Positions 28,245 to 36,136 of a stretch of 64,000 nt of DNA are shown one piece after another. Numbering within the stretch: position 1 is the first letter of the stretch; each line of letters starts with the position of its first letter. The notes beneath the pieces were generated by a model. The model had not been told where the DNA came from and ran no database searches. It saw only the letters and a program-made list of their open reading frames with translations. Position numbers and translations under genes: made by a program. Origin of the DNA: CAYSRJ01 sp964521865 (GTDB lineage: Bacteria > Spirochaetota > B62-G9 > DRHN01); assembly GCA_964521865.1 (NCBI GenBank), contig CAZFTJ010000024.1, forward strand, positions 1 through 64,000. Direction: 5' to 3'.

Positions 28245-29339
28245 TCATTTGCGTATGATTTTCAGCATAAAAATACCGACCGCTGAAAAGAGCATGTTTC
28301 CGATCCAGCCGCCGATAACCGGCGGCAGCCTGCCGCTGCTTCCGAATGTGTAGCCGATTTCAATGACGAAGAAAAATACGAGCACGATGCCGAGCGTCAT
28401 GCTGAAGCTCATTACCAGCGCATTTTTAAACGACATGCTGCCCAGTGACAGTCCGATGATAATAACGAGAAAATAGGTAAAAGCGGTTGCTATCTTTCTA
28501 TGGTAACGCGTAAGCTCGCCCTTGTACCCGAAGCCCATCTTCTTCTTCATCATAATATAGTCATACCCGTGTAAAAGCGTCATGTTTTCAATTTTCCGTA
28601 CATCCCGCGCAAAGTAACGAGGCTCGTCGTTTATGTTCGTCGGCAGCTCTGAAAAATCAATTTTGCGTGAGAGCTCCCCGTCCTCCTTGAAACGGAGCAT
28701 CACGCCTTTGTAAAACACCCACCTGCTGCCGTCCCACACAGCTCTGTGCGCATCGATCCGGTATTCGACGGAACCCTGACCGTCCTTTTTAATTACCGTC
28801 ACATCGTTCATCGCCTCTTCGGATGAAACGTAGCGTCCTATTTTATACACCACATTGCCTTTGCCGAATACGATGAGATTATAGCGGTCTGTGTAATAGG
28901 AAACAAACTGCTCGCCTTTTATTCTTGCCTTGTATCTTTTCTGCAGCTCATAACTCCTCACCACAACGAAATCCTCAAATACGAGCGAGAGTATCGATAT
29001 AAAAAAACCGAGCAGGATGAGCGGCGTGATGATTCTATACATGCTCACACCGCAGCTTCGCAATGCGAGGATCTCTCTGTTTTTTGAAAGAATGCTCATG
29101 GTATACACCGCGGCAAACATACTCGAGGCAAGCAGGCACTCCCTGGATATAATTTCAGGTGCTTCGAGGATGCGGAAAGTCAGAGTCTGAATGAATGTAT
29201 ATTCCTTTGACGTATCTATTCTCTGGAGAGTACGGACGATGAACGAGAGGCCCATGATAAAAATAATACACACGAAAAATACTTTGAGGAATTCACGAAC
29301 CAGGAAACGGGTATACGTCTTGCCCGGAAATATCTTCAT
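28245..29339 (-). CDS. lptG: LPS-export ABC permease LptG (YjgP/YjgQ family)
   Basis: A 364-residue permease of the Lpt bridge that extracts lipid A-linked glycolipid from the inner membrane. It has three N-terminal helices, a roughly 160-residue periplasmic beta-jellyroll (about 100-265) and three C-terminal helices ending VGIFMLKIIRK. I set the start at the ATG at 29339 because it overlaps the lptF stop as ATGA and gives the normal family N-terminus (YTRFLVREFLKVFFV). LptB, LptC and LptA are not in the window. The lptF/lptG order is recognised from gene pairing; which is F and which is G is by position and is less certain. Confidence 0.88.
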   Translation of the reverse strand: MKIFPGKTYTRFLVREFLKVFFVCIIFIMGLSFIVRTLQRIDTSKEYTFIQTLTFRILEAPEIISRECLLASSMFAAVYTMSILSKNREILALRSCGVSMYRIITPLILLGFFISILSLVFEDFVVVRSYELQKRYKARIKGEQFVSYYTDRYNLIVFGKGNVVYKIGRYVSSEEAMNDVTVIKKDGQGSVEYRIDAHRAVWDGSRWVFYKGVMLRFKEDGELSRKIDFSELPTNINDEPRYFARDVRKIENMTLLHGYDYIMMKKKMGFGYKGELTRYHRKIATAFTYFLVIIIGLSLGSMSFKNALVMSFSMTLGIVLVFFFVIEIGYTFGSSGRLPPVIGGWIGNMLFSAVGIFMLKIIRK

Positions 29340-30436
29340 GTCCGCCCCTTCAGTATCAGGTTCACCGAACCGGCGCATAAAAAGATTATGTTCGGCAACC
29401 ACACCGCAAGGATAGGGTTGACGATACCTGTTTCACCGACACGCTCAAGGGTGAGAAGGAATATGTAGTAGAAAAAAATAATCAGTACACCTATGCCGAG
29501 GCCGAGCCCGCGGCCGCTTCTGCCTCTCGTTATTGCAAACGGCGTGCCGAGCAGGACGAAGAGCAGACAGGCGGAAGGAATTGCAATTTTCTTGTGGTAC
29601 TCCATGAGAAAGCTGTTGTACAGCCGCGAGCCTTTTTCGAGATCGGCCATGCTCACATTCAGTTCATGCAGGCTCATGTCCCGGGCTGATTTCACAACCT
29701 GCTGAAGCTGTTTGCTCGCAACAGGAATGTTAAGCCGGAGCGTTTCAAAAACAGTACTGTTGAATGAATCACCGGTCTTTTCCGCAGGCTCCTGAATAGC
29801 CCCGTTTGTAAGCTTCAGTATGAGGTAGGATGAAGAAACGCCGGATGTGACAAACTCCCCCCGCCTCGCGGTAATTACGCTTTCAGCTTCCCCCTCCCTG
29901 CGTTCGAAAATCGTTACATCAATTAAGTCTCCTGTTTTATCATCCACCCGATCGACTATCAGCGTAACGCTGTCGTTTATTTTGTTGATACTGAAATCGT
30001 CGATCTGAATATCGGGGCGGGCTATGGTGAGCCTCTGGTAGAGTGTTCTGAATTTGATGTTCCCGATGGGAACGAGCCGGTCCGTCAGATAGAAGCTCGC
30101 ACCGCCGATAAGTATTCCTGCGATGTAGAGGGAGATAAAGATCGAGGAGAGACGTATGCCGCTTGCCCGCATTGCCGTTATTTCACTGTCGTGGGAAAGA
30201 CGGCTCACGGAGATGAGAGCACCCATCAGCGTGGACATGGGCATGGTAATGGCGAGAGTCGGCGGGATTGAATAGAACACGAGCACACAGAGGTCGAATA
30301 TCGTGGCATATCCCCGCGCAACGAGCCGAACAAAGCTCATGACTCTTTCAAGAAGGAGCAGCATGGTAAAAAATGACATGCTCCCGAGATAGGGCGGTAT
30401 AAACTCCCTGATGATGTAGAGCTTCAGCGTTTTCAT
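29336..30436 (-). CDS. lptF: LPS-export ABC permease LptF (YjgP/YjgQ family)
   Basis: A 366-residue partner of LptG with the same plan: N-terminal helices starting LYIIREFIPPYLGSMSFFT, the conserved cytoplasmic segment SVSRLSHDSEITAMRASGI (coupling helix to the ATPase LptB), a periplasmic jellyroll, and three C-terminal helices with PFAITRGRSGRGLGLGIG. It is first in the operon and is coupled to lptG by an ATGA overlap. Presence of LptFG implies an LPS-like or related glycolipid outer membrane, informative for lineage because several spirochaetes lack LPS. Confidence 0.9.
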   Translation of the reverse strand: MKTLKLYIIREFIPPYLGSMSFFTMLLLLERVMSFVRLVARGYATIFDLCVLVFYSIPPTLAITMPMSTLMGALISVSRLSHDSEITAMRASGIRLSSIFISLYIAGILIGGASFYLTDRLVPIGNIKFRTLYQRLTIARPDIQIDDFSINKINDSVTLIVDRVDDKTGDLIDVTIFERREGEAESVITARRGEFVTSGVSSSYLILKLTNGAIQEPAEKTGDSFNSTVFETLRLNIPVASKQLQQVVKSARDMSLHELNVSMADLEKGSRLYNSFLMEYHKKIAIPSACLLFVLLGTPFAITRGRSGRGLGLGIGVLIIFFYYIFLLTLERVGETGIVNPILAVWLPNIIFLCAGSVNLILKGRT

Positions 30437-30633
30437 ATATCTCTTCTCTTACATGTAATGATAACCAAATCATACGACATATGCAACTAGTTCGGCCGGC
30501 CCGCCGGCACCCGGGTTGTAATACACAAGATACACGGACGCGGCCGGGGTGAAGCACGGCTTTCCGCCAATTTTTATTGCGTCATTCGGGCATCGGGGTT
30601 ATCTTGCAGTAACCGCTGAAAGGAAGGGGTAAA

Positions 30634-31377
30634 ATGCTGAACCACGCAGTCATACTCGCCGCCGGGATGGGAACACGGCTCAAACCTATCACGGACGGAG
30701 CGCCGAAATGCCTGACCGAGGTAAACGGGGTGCCTATTCTGCTGAACGCACTCAGGAACCTGCATGAAGCGGGAATACATGTGTGCACCATCGTTGTCGG
30801 ACATTTTGCCGATATAATCGTGGATACGGTCGGCAGTGCGTACAATTCCCTCGCCATTGAATACATCAAAAACGAGAACTATAAACAAACAAACGACATG
30901 TACTCCCTGTGGCTTGCGGGAAATGTCCTTGAAAAAGGCACCATACTTATTGAAGGCGATATCTTCTTCAGAGCCGATCTTCTCCCGGGAGCGATCACTC
31001 ACATGGGAACGAAGTCCTTCTATATTGCGGGTAGCTACGATGGGCGAAGCGACGAGATACTGATTGAAACAGACGGGCAAAAGCGCATACTCTCACTCGA
31101 TGTACTCAGAAATCGGAGTGCGCAGCCGGGACCGGACCGTTACATGTCAAGCGGCATACTCGTTATTCGTGAGGATTACGGCAGGCGTTTAACCCGCTGG
31201 CTAACCCGGTCCGTCCGGGACGGAAATGTACGTGTGCTTTTTGACGATATCATCAGCTCGCATATCGATGAGTATCCGCTCTACGTACATGAAATTACGC
31301 ACACCGATTGGGTTGAGATCGACACCCCGGAAGACCTCCGGCTGGCTGAACAGGTGTTCAACCCGGCACCTCTTTGA
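30634..31377 (+). CDS. Sugar/choline-phosphate nucleotidyltransferase (LicC-like)
   Basis: A 247-residue cytoplasmic NTP transferase. The Rossmann-type N-terminus carries the pyrophosphorylase signature AAGMGTRLKPITDGAPKCL, followed by QTNDMYSLWLAGN and the metal-binding Asp in IEGDIFF. The NDMYSLWLA motif recalls LicC-type choline-phosphate cytidylyltransferases, but glucose-1-phosphate-type enzymes remain possible. Activated head groups would decorate surface glycolipids. The start has AAGGAAGGGG upstream. The last codons and the stop codon lie inside a 48-base sequence duplicated from the neighbouring phosphatase gene, so the C-terminal APL tail may be recent. Confidence 0.82.
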   Translation: MLNHAVILAAGMGTRLKPITDGAPKCLTEVNGVPILLNALRNLHEAGIHVCTIVVGHFADIIVDTVGSAYNSLAIEYIKNENYKQTNDMYSLWLAGNVLEKGTILIEGDIFFRADLLPGAITHMGTKSFYIAGSYDGRSDEILIETDGQKRILSLDVLRNRSAQPGPDRYMSSGILVIREDYGRRLTRWLTRSVRDGNVRVLFDDIISSHIDEYPLYVHEITHTDWVEIDTPEDLRLAEQVFNPAPL

Positions 31378-31508
31378 TCGAGCGGCAGATACGGCTGGGC
31401 TGGTAGGGGTAGCATAGCACCCCTGAAAACCCACGCCGAACTGCGTATAATCTCAATACAGCACCTCTTTGATCGAGCGGCAGATACGGCTGGGCTGGTA
31501 GGGGTAGC
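31366..31508. repeat. 48-base perfect direct repeat, period 95
   Basis: Positions 31366-31413 and 31461-31508 are identical over 48 bases, with a 47-base unique spacer. The right-hand copy is the 3' end of the HAD phosphatase gene (minus strand). The left-hand copy lies in the convergent intergenic space and supplies the stop codon of the nucleotidyltransferase. At its edge, GGGGT and ACCCC (31405-31423) can form a small hairpin. It looks like a partial spaced duplication of a gene end. Confidence 0.9.
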
Positions 31509-32220
31509 GCGCCACATCCTCCAGTTTCGTTACTCCGGTAAGCACCAGTATCGTCTCGAGCCCCGTTTCAATTCCGGCCACGATATCGGTATCCATCCTG
31601 TCGCCGATCATGACCGTATTCTCTGAATGTGACCCGAGCTTTCGAAGCGCAGTGCGCATCATGAGCGGATTCGGTTTCCCGACGAAGTAGGGTTTGACAC
31701 CGGTTGCCGCTTCAATCGGCGCTGCCAGAGCCCCGGCTGCAGGTGTAATCCCGAGCTCCTGCGGTCCTGTTGTATCGGGATTGGTTCCGATAAACCGCGC
31801 ACCGTTGCGTACAAAATTGACTGCCTTTTCTATCATCTCAAACGAGTATGACCGGGTTTCTCCCACAATGACATAATTGGGATTTATCTCGGTGATAGGA
31901 TACCCGATTGCGTGCAGGGCTTCGTACAGCCCCGCATCGCCGATTACATATGCAGTCCCTTCCTTTTTCTGCCGCCTCAGAAACATGGCCGTTGCGATTG
32001 CCGACGTAAATATCTGGTCCTTCGACACCTCGACGCCGAGCTGAGACAATTTTTTACTGAGATCAAGCGGCGTTTGCTTTGAATTATTGGTTAAAAAAAG
32101 AAACTTGTTTCCGTTCTTTTTCAATATTTCGATGAACTCCCCAGCTCCGTCTATGAGGACATTGCCCGAATAGATCACGCCGTCCATATCCATAATGAAG
32201 TTCTTTTTTGTGTATTTCAC
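31453..32220 (-). CDS. HAD-IIA family sugar phosphatase (NagD-like)
   Basis: A 255-residue HAD phosphatase. Motif I is MDMDGVIYSG, motif II FLTNNSKQT, the class IIA cap lies between about residues 80 and 180, Lys of motif III is in FVGKPNPLM, and motif IV is MIGDRMDTDIVAG. NagD-like proteins dephosphorylate nucleotides, sugar phosphates or pyridoxal phosphate and act in metabolite clean-up. The last codons (YPYQPSRICRSIKEV) are inside the 48-base direct repeat; the downstream copy would end EVPG instead of EVLY, suggesting the 3' end was remodelled. The promoter side is divergent from the B12-type radical SAM gene. Confidence 0.92.
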   Translation of the reverse strand: MKYTKKNFIMDMDGVIYSGNVLIDGAGEFIEILKKNGNKFLFLTNNSKQTPLDLSKKLSQLGVEVSKDQIFTSAIATAMFLRRQKKEGTAYVIGDAGLYEALHAIGYPITEINPNYVIVGETRSYSFEMIEKAVNFVRNGARFIGTNPDTTGPQELGITPAAGALAAPIEAATGVKPYFVGKPNPLMMRTALRKLGSHSENTVMIGDRMDTDIVAGIETGLETILVLTGVTKLEDVARYPYQPSRICRSIKEVLY

Positions 32221-32381
32221 AATTTCTCCTTACTTCCCCGCTTTGGAATCCGGGGTTTGTTCATTCAACCTTCAGCCGATAAGATGTGCTCATCCGAACA
32301 AAGATACTATTTTTTAATGGAAAGCGGCGAGAATAAACCCGTGTCGATTCCGTCCGCGTTTTGTACATTACAGAGAGAACA

Positions 32382-33830
32382 ATGAAAAATGACATCTCTC
32401 TTTTACTCATCAACCCCTGGATCACCGATTTCGCCGCTTACAATTTCTGGGCCGAACCTCTCGGTCTTTTATACGTTGCAGCTGTCTTACTCGACGCCGG
32501 AGCGAGAATCCACTATATCGACTGTCTTACAAGCAGGGTACGGAAAAACCCGGGGCAGAAAAAAAACGGCTGTTCAAAATACCTGCGGACCGTCATCGCA
32601 AAGCCGAAGACGCTCGAGTTCGTCGACAGAGACTATGCACAATACGGCATCGGTGAAGAAGAGTTTTTCAGCCGCATCCGGGCGCTTCCCCGACCCGACG
32701 CGGTGCTCGTTACATCGATGATGACCTACTGGTACCCCGGCGTCTTCAAAGCGATACGCGTTGTGCGGAGGGTGTACGGAGAGAATATGCCGATTGTACT
32801 GGGAGGGGTATATGCGAGGCTCTGCCCCCGGCATGCTCGTACTTCAGGAGCCGATCTGGTATACGGCGAACAAAGCCTCGGGCCTCTGTTCACAGCCCTT
32901 GAAAAACTAACGGAAAAGAGATTCAAACGAATACCGGAAGCCTCTTCCTTATCTCAATTTCCCTTGCCCCTTCATGCGCTTCAGCTCACCGCACATATGA
33001 AGGGCGACCAGCATGGCGAATACGAAAATATCAGCCGGTGGATACAGAGCCGAACGGTCCAGTCTCAAAACGGCAACTCTCAGGGAAGGCTTCGGGAGCG
33101 ATTGAACTTTTTTTGTATTCTCACGCGCACCGGATGCCCGTTCAACTGCAGCTATTGCGCCACCCCTCTTCTTCACCGTGCCGGCTCAAAAAGGAGCATC
33201 GTCTCGGTAATCGAAGAGATAACCACCTGCTCACGTCTTCTTAAAACGCGAAACGCGGTGTTTTACGATGACGCCCTGCTCGCGGGTGCCGAGCAGCACT
33301 TTATCCCGCTCGCGGAGGAGATCGCCCGGCTCATCCCCGGCCTTGCGTTTCACCTGCCGAACGGCATTCACGCATTCCTCGTAACAAAAAAGATCGCAGG
33401 TCTTCTTAAAAAGATCGGAGTGGAAACAATCCGGATTGGCCTGGAAACGGCTGACCCGGCGCTTCAGCAGAAAACAGGAGGCAAAACATCAAACAAAGAC
33501 TATCAAAGGGCGCTTTCACTATTACGAGAGGCCGGGTACAGGCGGGAGCAGATCGGCACCTACATCATGATCGGGTTTCCCGGGCAAAAACCCGGGAGCG
33601 TGGAAAAGACGATCGATTTCGTGTACAGGTGCGGCGGTTCACCCCATCTCTCCTACTTCTCACCGATTCCCGGAACCGGGATATGGAATGAAGCCAGGCG
33701 CTTTGTACCGTTTGATATTGATGACGAGCCTCTTTTTCATAACAACACGGTGTACATACTCACAAACCGCAACTTTTCAGAGAGAACAATAGCCCGGCTC
33801 AAGTCAAAAGCCGTTGAGCTCAGGAAATAG
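32382..33830 (+). CDS. B12-binding-domain radical SAM protein
   Basis: A 482-residue enzyme with an N-terminal cobalamin-binding-like Rossmann domain (LLLINPWITDF, then PLGLLYVAAVLLDAGARIHY) and a radical SAM core whose cluster motif is CPFNCSYC near residue 252. Later elements IRIGLETADPALQQKTGGK and TYIMIGFPGQ are typical of the B12-dependent class B methyltransferase/BchE-like group. Domain order suggests radical methylation or C-C chemistry; the substrate is unknown and no biosynthetic cluster surrounds it. I chose the ATG at 32382, just after GAGAGAAC; a TTG at 32361 is the alternative. It is monocistronic and converges on the glutamate dehydrogenase gene. Confidence 0.85.
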   Translation: MKNDISLLLINPWITDFAAYNFWAEPLGLLYVAAVLLDAGARIHYIDCLTSRVRKNPGQKKNGCSKYLRTVIAKPKTLEFVDRDYAQYGIGEEEFFSRIRALPRPDAVLVTSMMTYWYPGVFKAIRVVRRVYGENMPIVLGGVYARLCPRHARTSGADLVYGEQSLGPLFTALEKLTEKRFKRIPEASSLSQFPLPLHALQLTAHMKGDQHGEYENISRWIQSRTVQSQNGNSQGRLRERLNFFCILTRTGCPFNCSYCATPLLHRAGSKRSIVSVIEEITTCSRLLKTRNAVFYDDALLAGAEQHFIPLAEEIARLIPGLAFHLPNGIHAFLVTKKIAGLLKKIGVETIRIGLETADPALQQKTGGKTSNKDYQRALSLLREAGYRREQIGTYIMIGFPGQKPGSVEKTIDFVYRCGGSPHLSYFSPIPGTGIWNEARRFVPFDIDDEPLFHNNTVYILTNRNFSERTIARLKSKAVELRK

Positions 33831-33980
33831 TACCCAATTTTCCTTATATGTATGGATTAGCCGGCCGGCTGAATCGGTTTTTGGGGCCCGAGGGCGGCTG
33901 AATGAAGCGTATCTGATCGCACAGCCGTCCGTGTATTGCGTCTGCCGAACAACAGACAACCGCTGATCTACAGACACATT

Positions 33981-35303
33981 TCATGGAAATATACCCCGTT
34001 CTTTGTAGACTTTCTCCAAACGAGACAAGGCAACGATATACGCAGCAGTGCGCCAGTCGGTTTTATATTCCTCTACTTTTAAATGTACTGCCTCATATGC
34101 CTGTATCAGTATCTGCCGAAGCTTTGCATCAACTTCCGAGAGCTCCCAGAACTCGCTTCTCTTGTTCTGAAGCCATTCAAAATAGCTTACCACGACCCCT
34201 CCGGCGTTACAGAGTATATCAGGAATTATTTCAATTCCCTTCGCTTCCAGAATACGTTCCCCCTGTGCATCCGTGGGGCCGTTTGCACCCTCGGCGACGA
34301 GCCGTACATTCAGAAGATCCGCGGTTTCCGACGTTATCTGATTTTCTAAAGCCGCCGGAATAAACACGTCGGCTTCGGTGGAGAGAAATGTTATATGATC
34401 AATTGCCTCTGCATCGGGATAACCTGCAACTCCCCCGTGGCTCACAACATAGCCCGCAAGCGCATCCGGGTCTATACCCATCTCGCTGTATATCGCGCCA
34501 GTATTGTCCTCGACCGATATGAATTTGACACCGTACTGTTTTAAAAGCCTGGCAGTCCAGGATCCAACGTTTCCGTACCCCTGCAGGATACAGGTCGACC
34601 GATTCAGCGCAAAATTACGTTCTTTCGCCCATTTCTCAATCATGAAGGCTATTCCCTGGCCTGTTGCCTTGTCCCTGCCGATGCTTCCTCCTGCTTCCAG
34701 CGGCTTGCCGGTTACTACATGAATACAGCGCTGACGCTCGTTCGGTGGTACGGTGGTCAGATAGGTATCGAGCAGCCAGGCCATTATCTGAGAATTCGTA
34801 TTCACATCCGGGGCCGGTATATCGTATTCCGGCCCGATATTGTTGCCAAGCGCATAGGTAAAACGCCTTGTAATACGCTCGAGCTCAGCCTCGGAGTAGG
34901 TTGTCGGATCGATCTGGATTCCCCCCTTGGCCCCTCCAAACGGAATACGAACAATTGCAGCTTTCCAGGTCATCCAGGTTGCAAGTGCCCTTACCTCATC
35001 CAGTTCGATGGACGGATGGTATCGCAGGCCGCCCTTGTACGGTCCCAGTATGTTGTTATGCTGAACCCTGTACCCTGTGAACATTTCAACGCGCCCATCA
35101 TCCATTTTAACCGGAAAGTGGACGATAATTTCGTTATTGGTCTTTGACAGAATTTTTCTGATATCCTGATCCAGCTCCATCAAGTCGGCAGCTTTATTGA
35201 ACTGTTTGTTTGCGTTCTCATAGGGGTTTGATTTGGCCGCTGTTGTGCATATATGAGATACATCCAAAGCGGGATTTTCCAAAATTTCTCTGTGCATACT
35301 CAT
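33981..35303 (-). CDS. Glutamate dehydrogenase (Glu/Leu/Phe/Val family)
   Basis: A 440-residue dehydrogenase interconverting 2-oxoglutarate plus ammonia and glutamate. Family markers are VQHNNILGPYKGGLRYHP, the catalytic Lys in PFGGAKGGIQ, APDVNTNSQIMAWLLD, and the nucleotide fold ILQGYGNVGSWTARLL. The Glu/Leu group shares these motifs, so leucine or valine use cannot be excluded, but length and start match glutamate enzymes. The ATG at 35303 has CAGGAGGG just upstream; an upstream frame adds 28 unlike residues. It lies 13 bases after the Cys-rich gene and is probably cotranscribed from the sigma-54 promoter near 35,900. Confidence 0.92.
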   Translation of the reverse strand: MSMHREILENPALDVSHICTTAAKSNPYENANKQFNKAADLMELDQDIRKILSKTNNEIIVHFPVKMDDGRVEMFTGYRVQHNNILGPYKGGLRYHPSIELDEVRALATWMTWKAAIVRIPFGGAKGGIQIDPTTYSEAELERITRRFTYALGNNIGPEYDIPAPDVNTNSQIMAWLLDTYLTTVPPNERQRCIHVVTGKPLEAGGSIGRDKATGQGIAFMIEKWAKERNFALNRSTCILQGYGNVGSWTARLLKQYGVKFISVEDNTGAIYSEMGIDPDALAGYVVSHGGVAGYPDAEAIDHITFLSTEADVFIPAALENQITSETADLLNVRLVAEGANGPTDAQGERILEAKGIEIIPDILCNAGGVVVSYFEWLQNKRSEFWELSEVDAKLRQILIQAYEAVHLKVEEYKTDWRTAAYIVALSRLEKVYKERGIFP

Positions 35304-35316
35304 ACAGCCCTCCTGT

Positions 35317-35670
35317 TTATCTGTACTCTTCGCAGTGCCAGACACCGCCCTCCGTTGAAGCGTATATGCAGCTCGAACGATTTTCACAATTCATACAGAG
35401 GCCCTGATACTGTTTGTCCGACAGTCTATCGATGGATTCCTTTCCTTCCCGGGTCCGAATCCGTTCGGGCGCCTCAGCCACCTCATACTCATTGCACTCG
35501 TAGACCGGCCGCGTGGAATTCCCGGTGAATATACATGTCTTCGCATACCTGCAGGTCGAGCAGAGCCCTCCGGAGCTCTTCTCCCCGTCTTTCTGTTCCT
35601 CATTCTTCACTTTTCTGTACAATAGATTAGGTTGTTTTTTAACCGGCTTTTCTGCAATCTGCTGAATCAT
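35317..35670 (-). CDS. Small protein with two tandem Cys4 modules
   Basis: A 117-residue soluble protein of unknown function. It contains two copies of one module: CSTCRYAKTC followed by YECNEYE, and CMNCENRSSC followed by WHCEEYR, i.e. CX2CX5C then a fourth Cys 12-14 residues on in a Cys-x-Glu-Tyr context. Eight cysteines in two such groups suggest two zinc sites or iron-sulfur clusters. A Lys-rich N-terminal tail precedes them. AAAGGAGGTG lies upstream of the ATG. The gene comes first after the sigma-54 promoter and directly before glutamate dehydrogenase, so it may sense or regulate nitrogen or redox state; that is inference. Confidence 0.85.
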   Translation of the reverse strand: MIQQIAEKPVKKQPNLLYRKVKNEEQKDGEKSSGGLCSTCRYAKTCIFTGNSTRPVYECNEYEVAEAPERIRTREGKESIDRLSDKQYQGLCMNCENRSSCIYASTEGGVWHCEEYR

Positions 35671-35737
35671 GGTAGCACCTCCTTTGTTTATTGAGGATCG
35701 TTTTTGACGCCGCCGTCAAGCGGTATGTTCTCCACGT

Positions 35738-35798
35738 CAAGCCGAAGGCTTGTAAGCGGGGGTTGTGTCCGAACCGGCGGTACTTACAGTACCACCGG
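35738..35798 (-). ncRNA. Two hairpins in the leader of the Cys-rich gene
   Basis: CCGGCGGTACT (35774-35784) and AGTACCACCGG (35788-35798) pair over eleven positions with one mismatch around loop TAC; CAAGCC and GGCTTG (35738-35752) form a second stem with loop GAA. Both fall in the predicted 210-base leader between the sigma-54 promoter and the Cys-rich gene. They may be a structured regulatory leader; no known riboswitch class is recognised. Confidence 0.4.
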
Positions 35799-35892
35799 CA
35801 CCTTCGGTACTTGACAGCATCTACGGCATCTTGGATACTTATCAGTACTTACAGCATTATCCGGATGGAAAGCGTCCGGACAATATTAAAAT

Positions 35893-35908
35893 TGCAAAGG
35901 ACGTGCCA
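35893..35908 (-). promoter_or_regulatory. Consensus sigma-54 (-24/-12) promoter
   Basis: On the minus strand TGGCAC (35908-35903), five bases, then TTGCA (35897-35893): an exact match to TGGCACN5TTGCA, with GG and GC ten bases apart. It points to the Cys-rich and glutamate dehydrogenase genes, and a sigma-54-type activator gene lies just upstream. The surrounding 35671-36136 has no coding potential and is AT-rich upstream of the promoter. Confidence 0.8.
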
Positions 35909-36080
35909 ATTATCCAATCTGATGGAATGAGCATACGATTGATTCGGGAAGACGGGACGGATCGTTTTAATTATTTATTTATAAAGCAATTAGTTGTCTC
36001 AAAATGCACACCGTATTCATGTGAAAACAGCGATTGAAATAAATGCCTCAGGTATATGGAAAAAAAATGAGGAGGTTTGT

Positions 36081-36125
36081 ACCGGCGGGGTATTTTTCCC
36101 CGGTCAAACGGGCTGCGTACGCCCG
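36081..36125 (-). terminator. Tandem hairpins after the NtrC-type gene
   Basis: CGGGC and GCCCG (36109-36125) and GGGG with CCCC (36087-36101, flanked by ACC and GGT) form two stem-loops directly downstream of the regulator stop. A seven-T run follows about a dozen bases after the second hairpin. Likely a transcript end isolating the regulator from the sigma-54 promoter. Confidence 0.4.
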
Positions 36126-36136
36126 AATAGAGCTAG

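Noticed and set aside
33859..33870. 12-base palindrome AGCCGGCCGGCT in the gap between the radical SAM and glutamate dehydrogenase genes
   Set aside because: GC-only palindromes of this type recur in the window (for example near 30,500 and 39,400) and follow from local base composition; no functional context.
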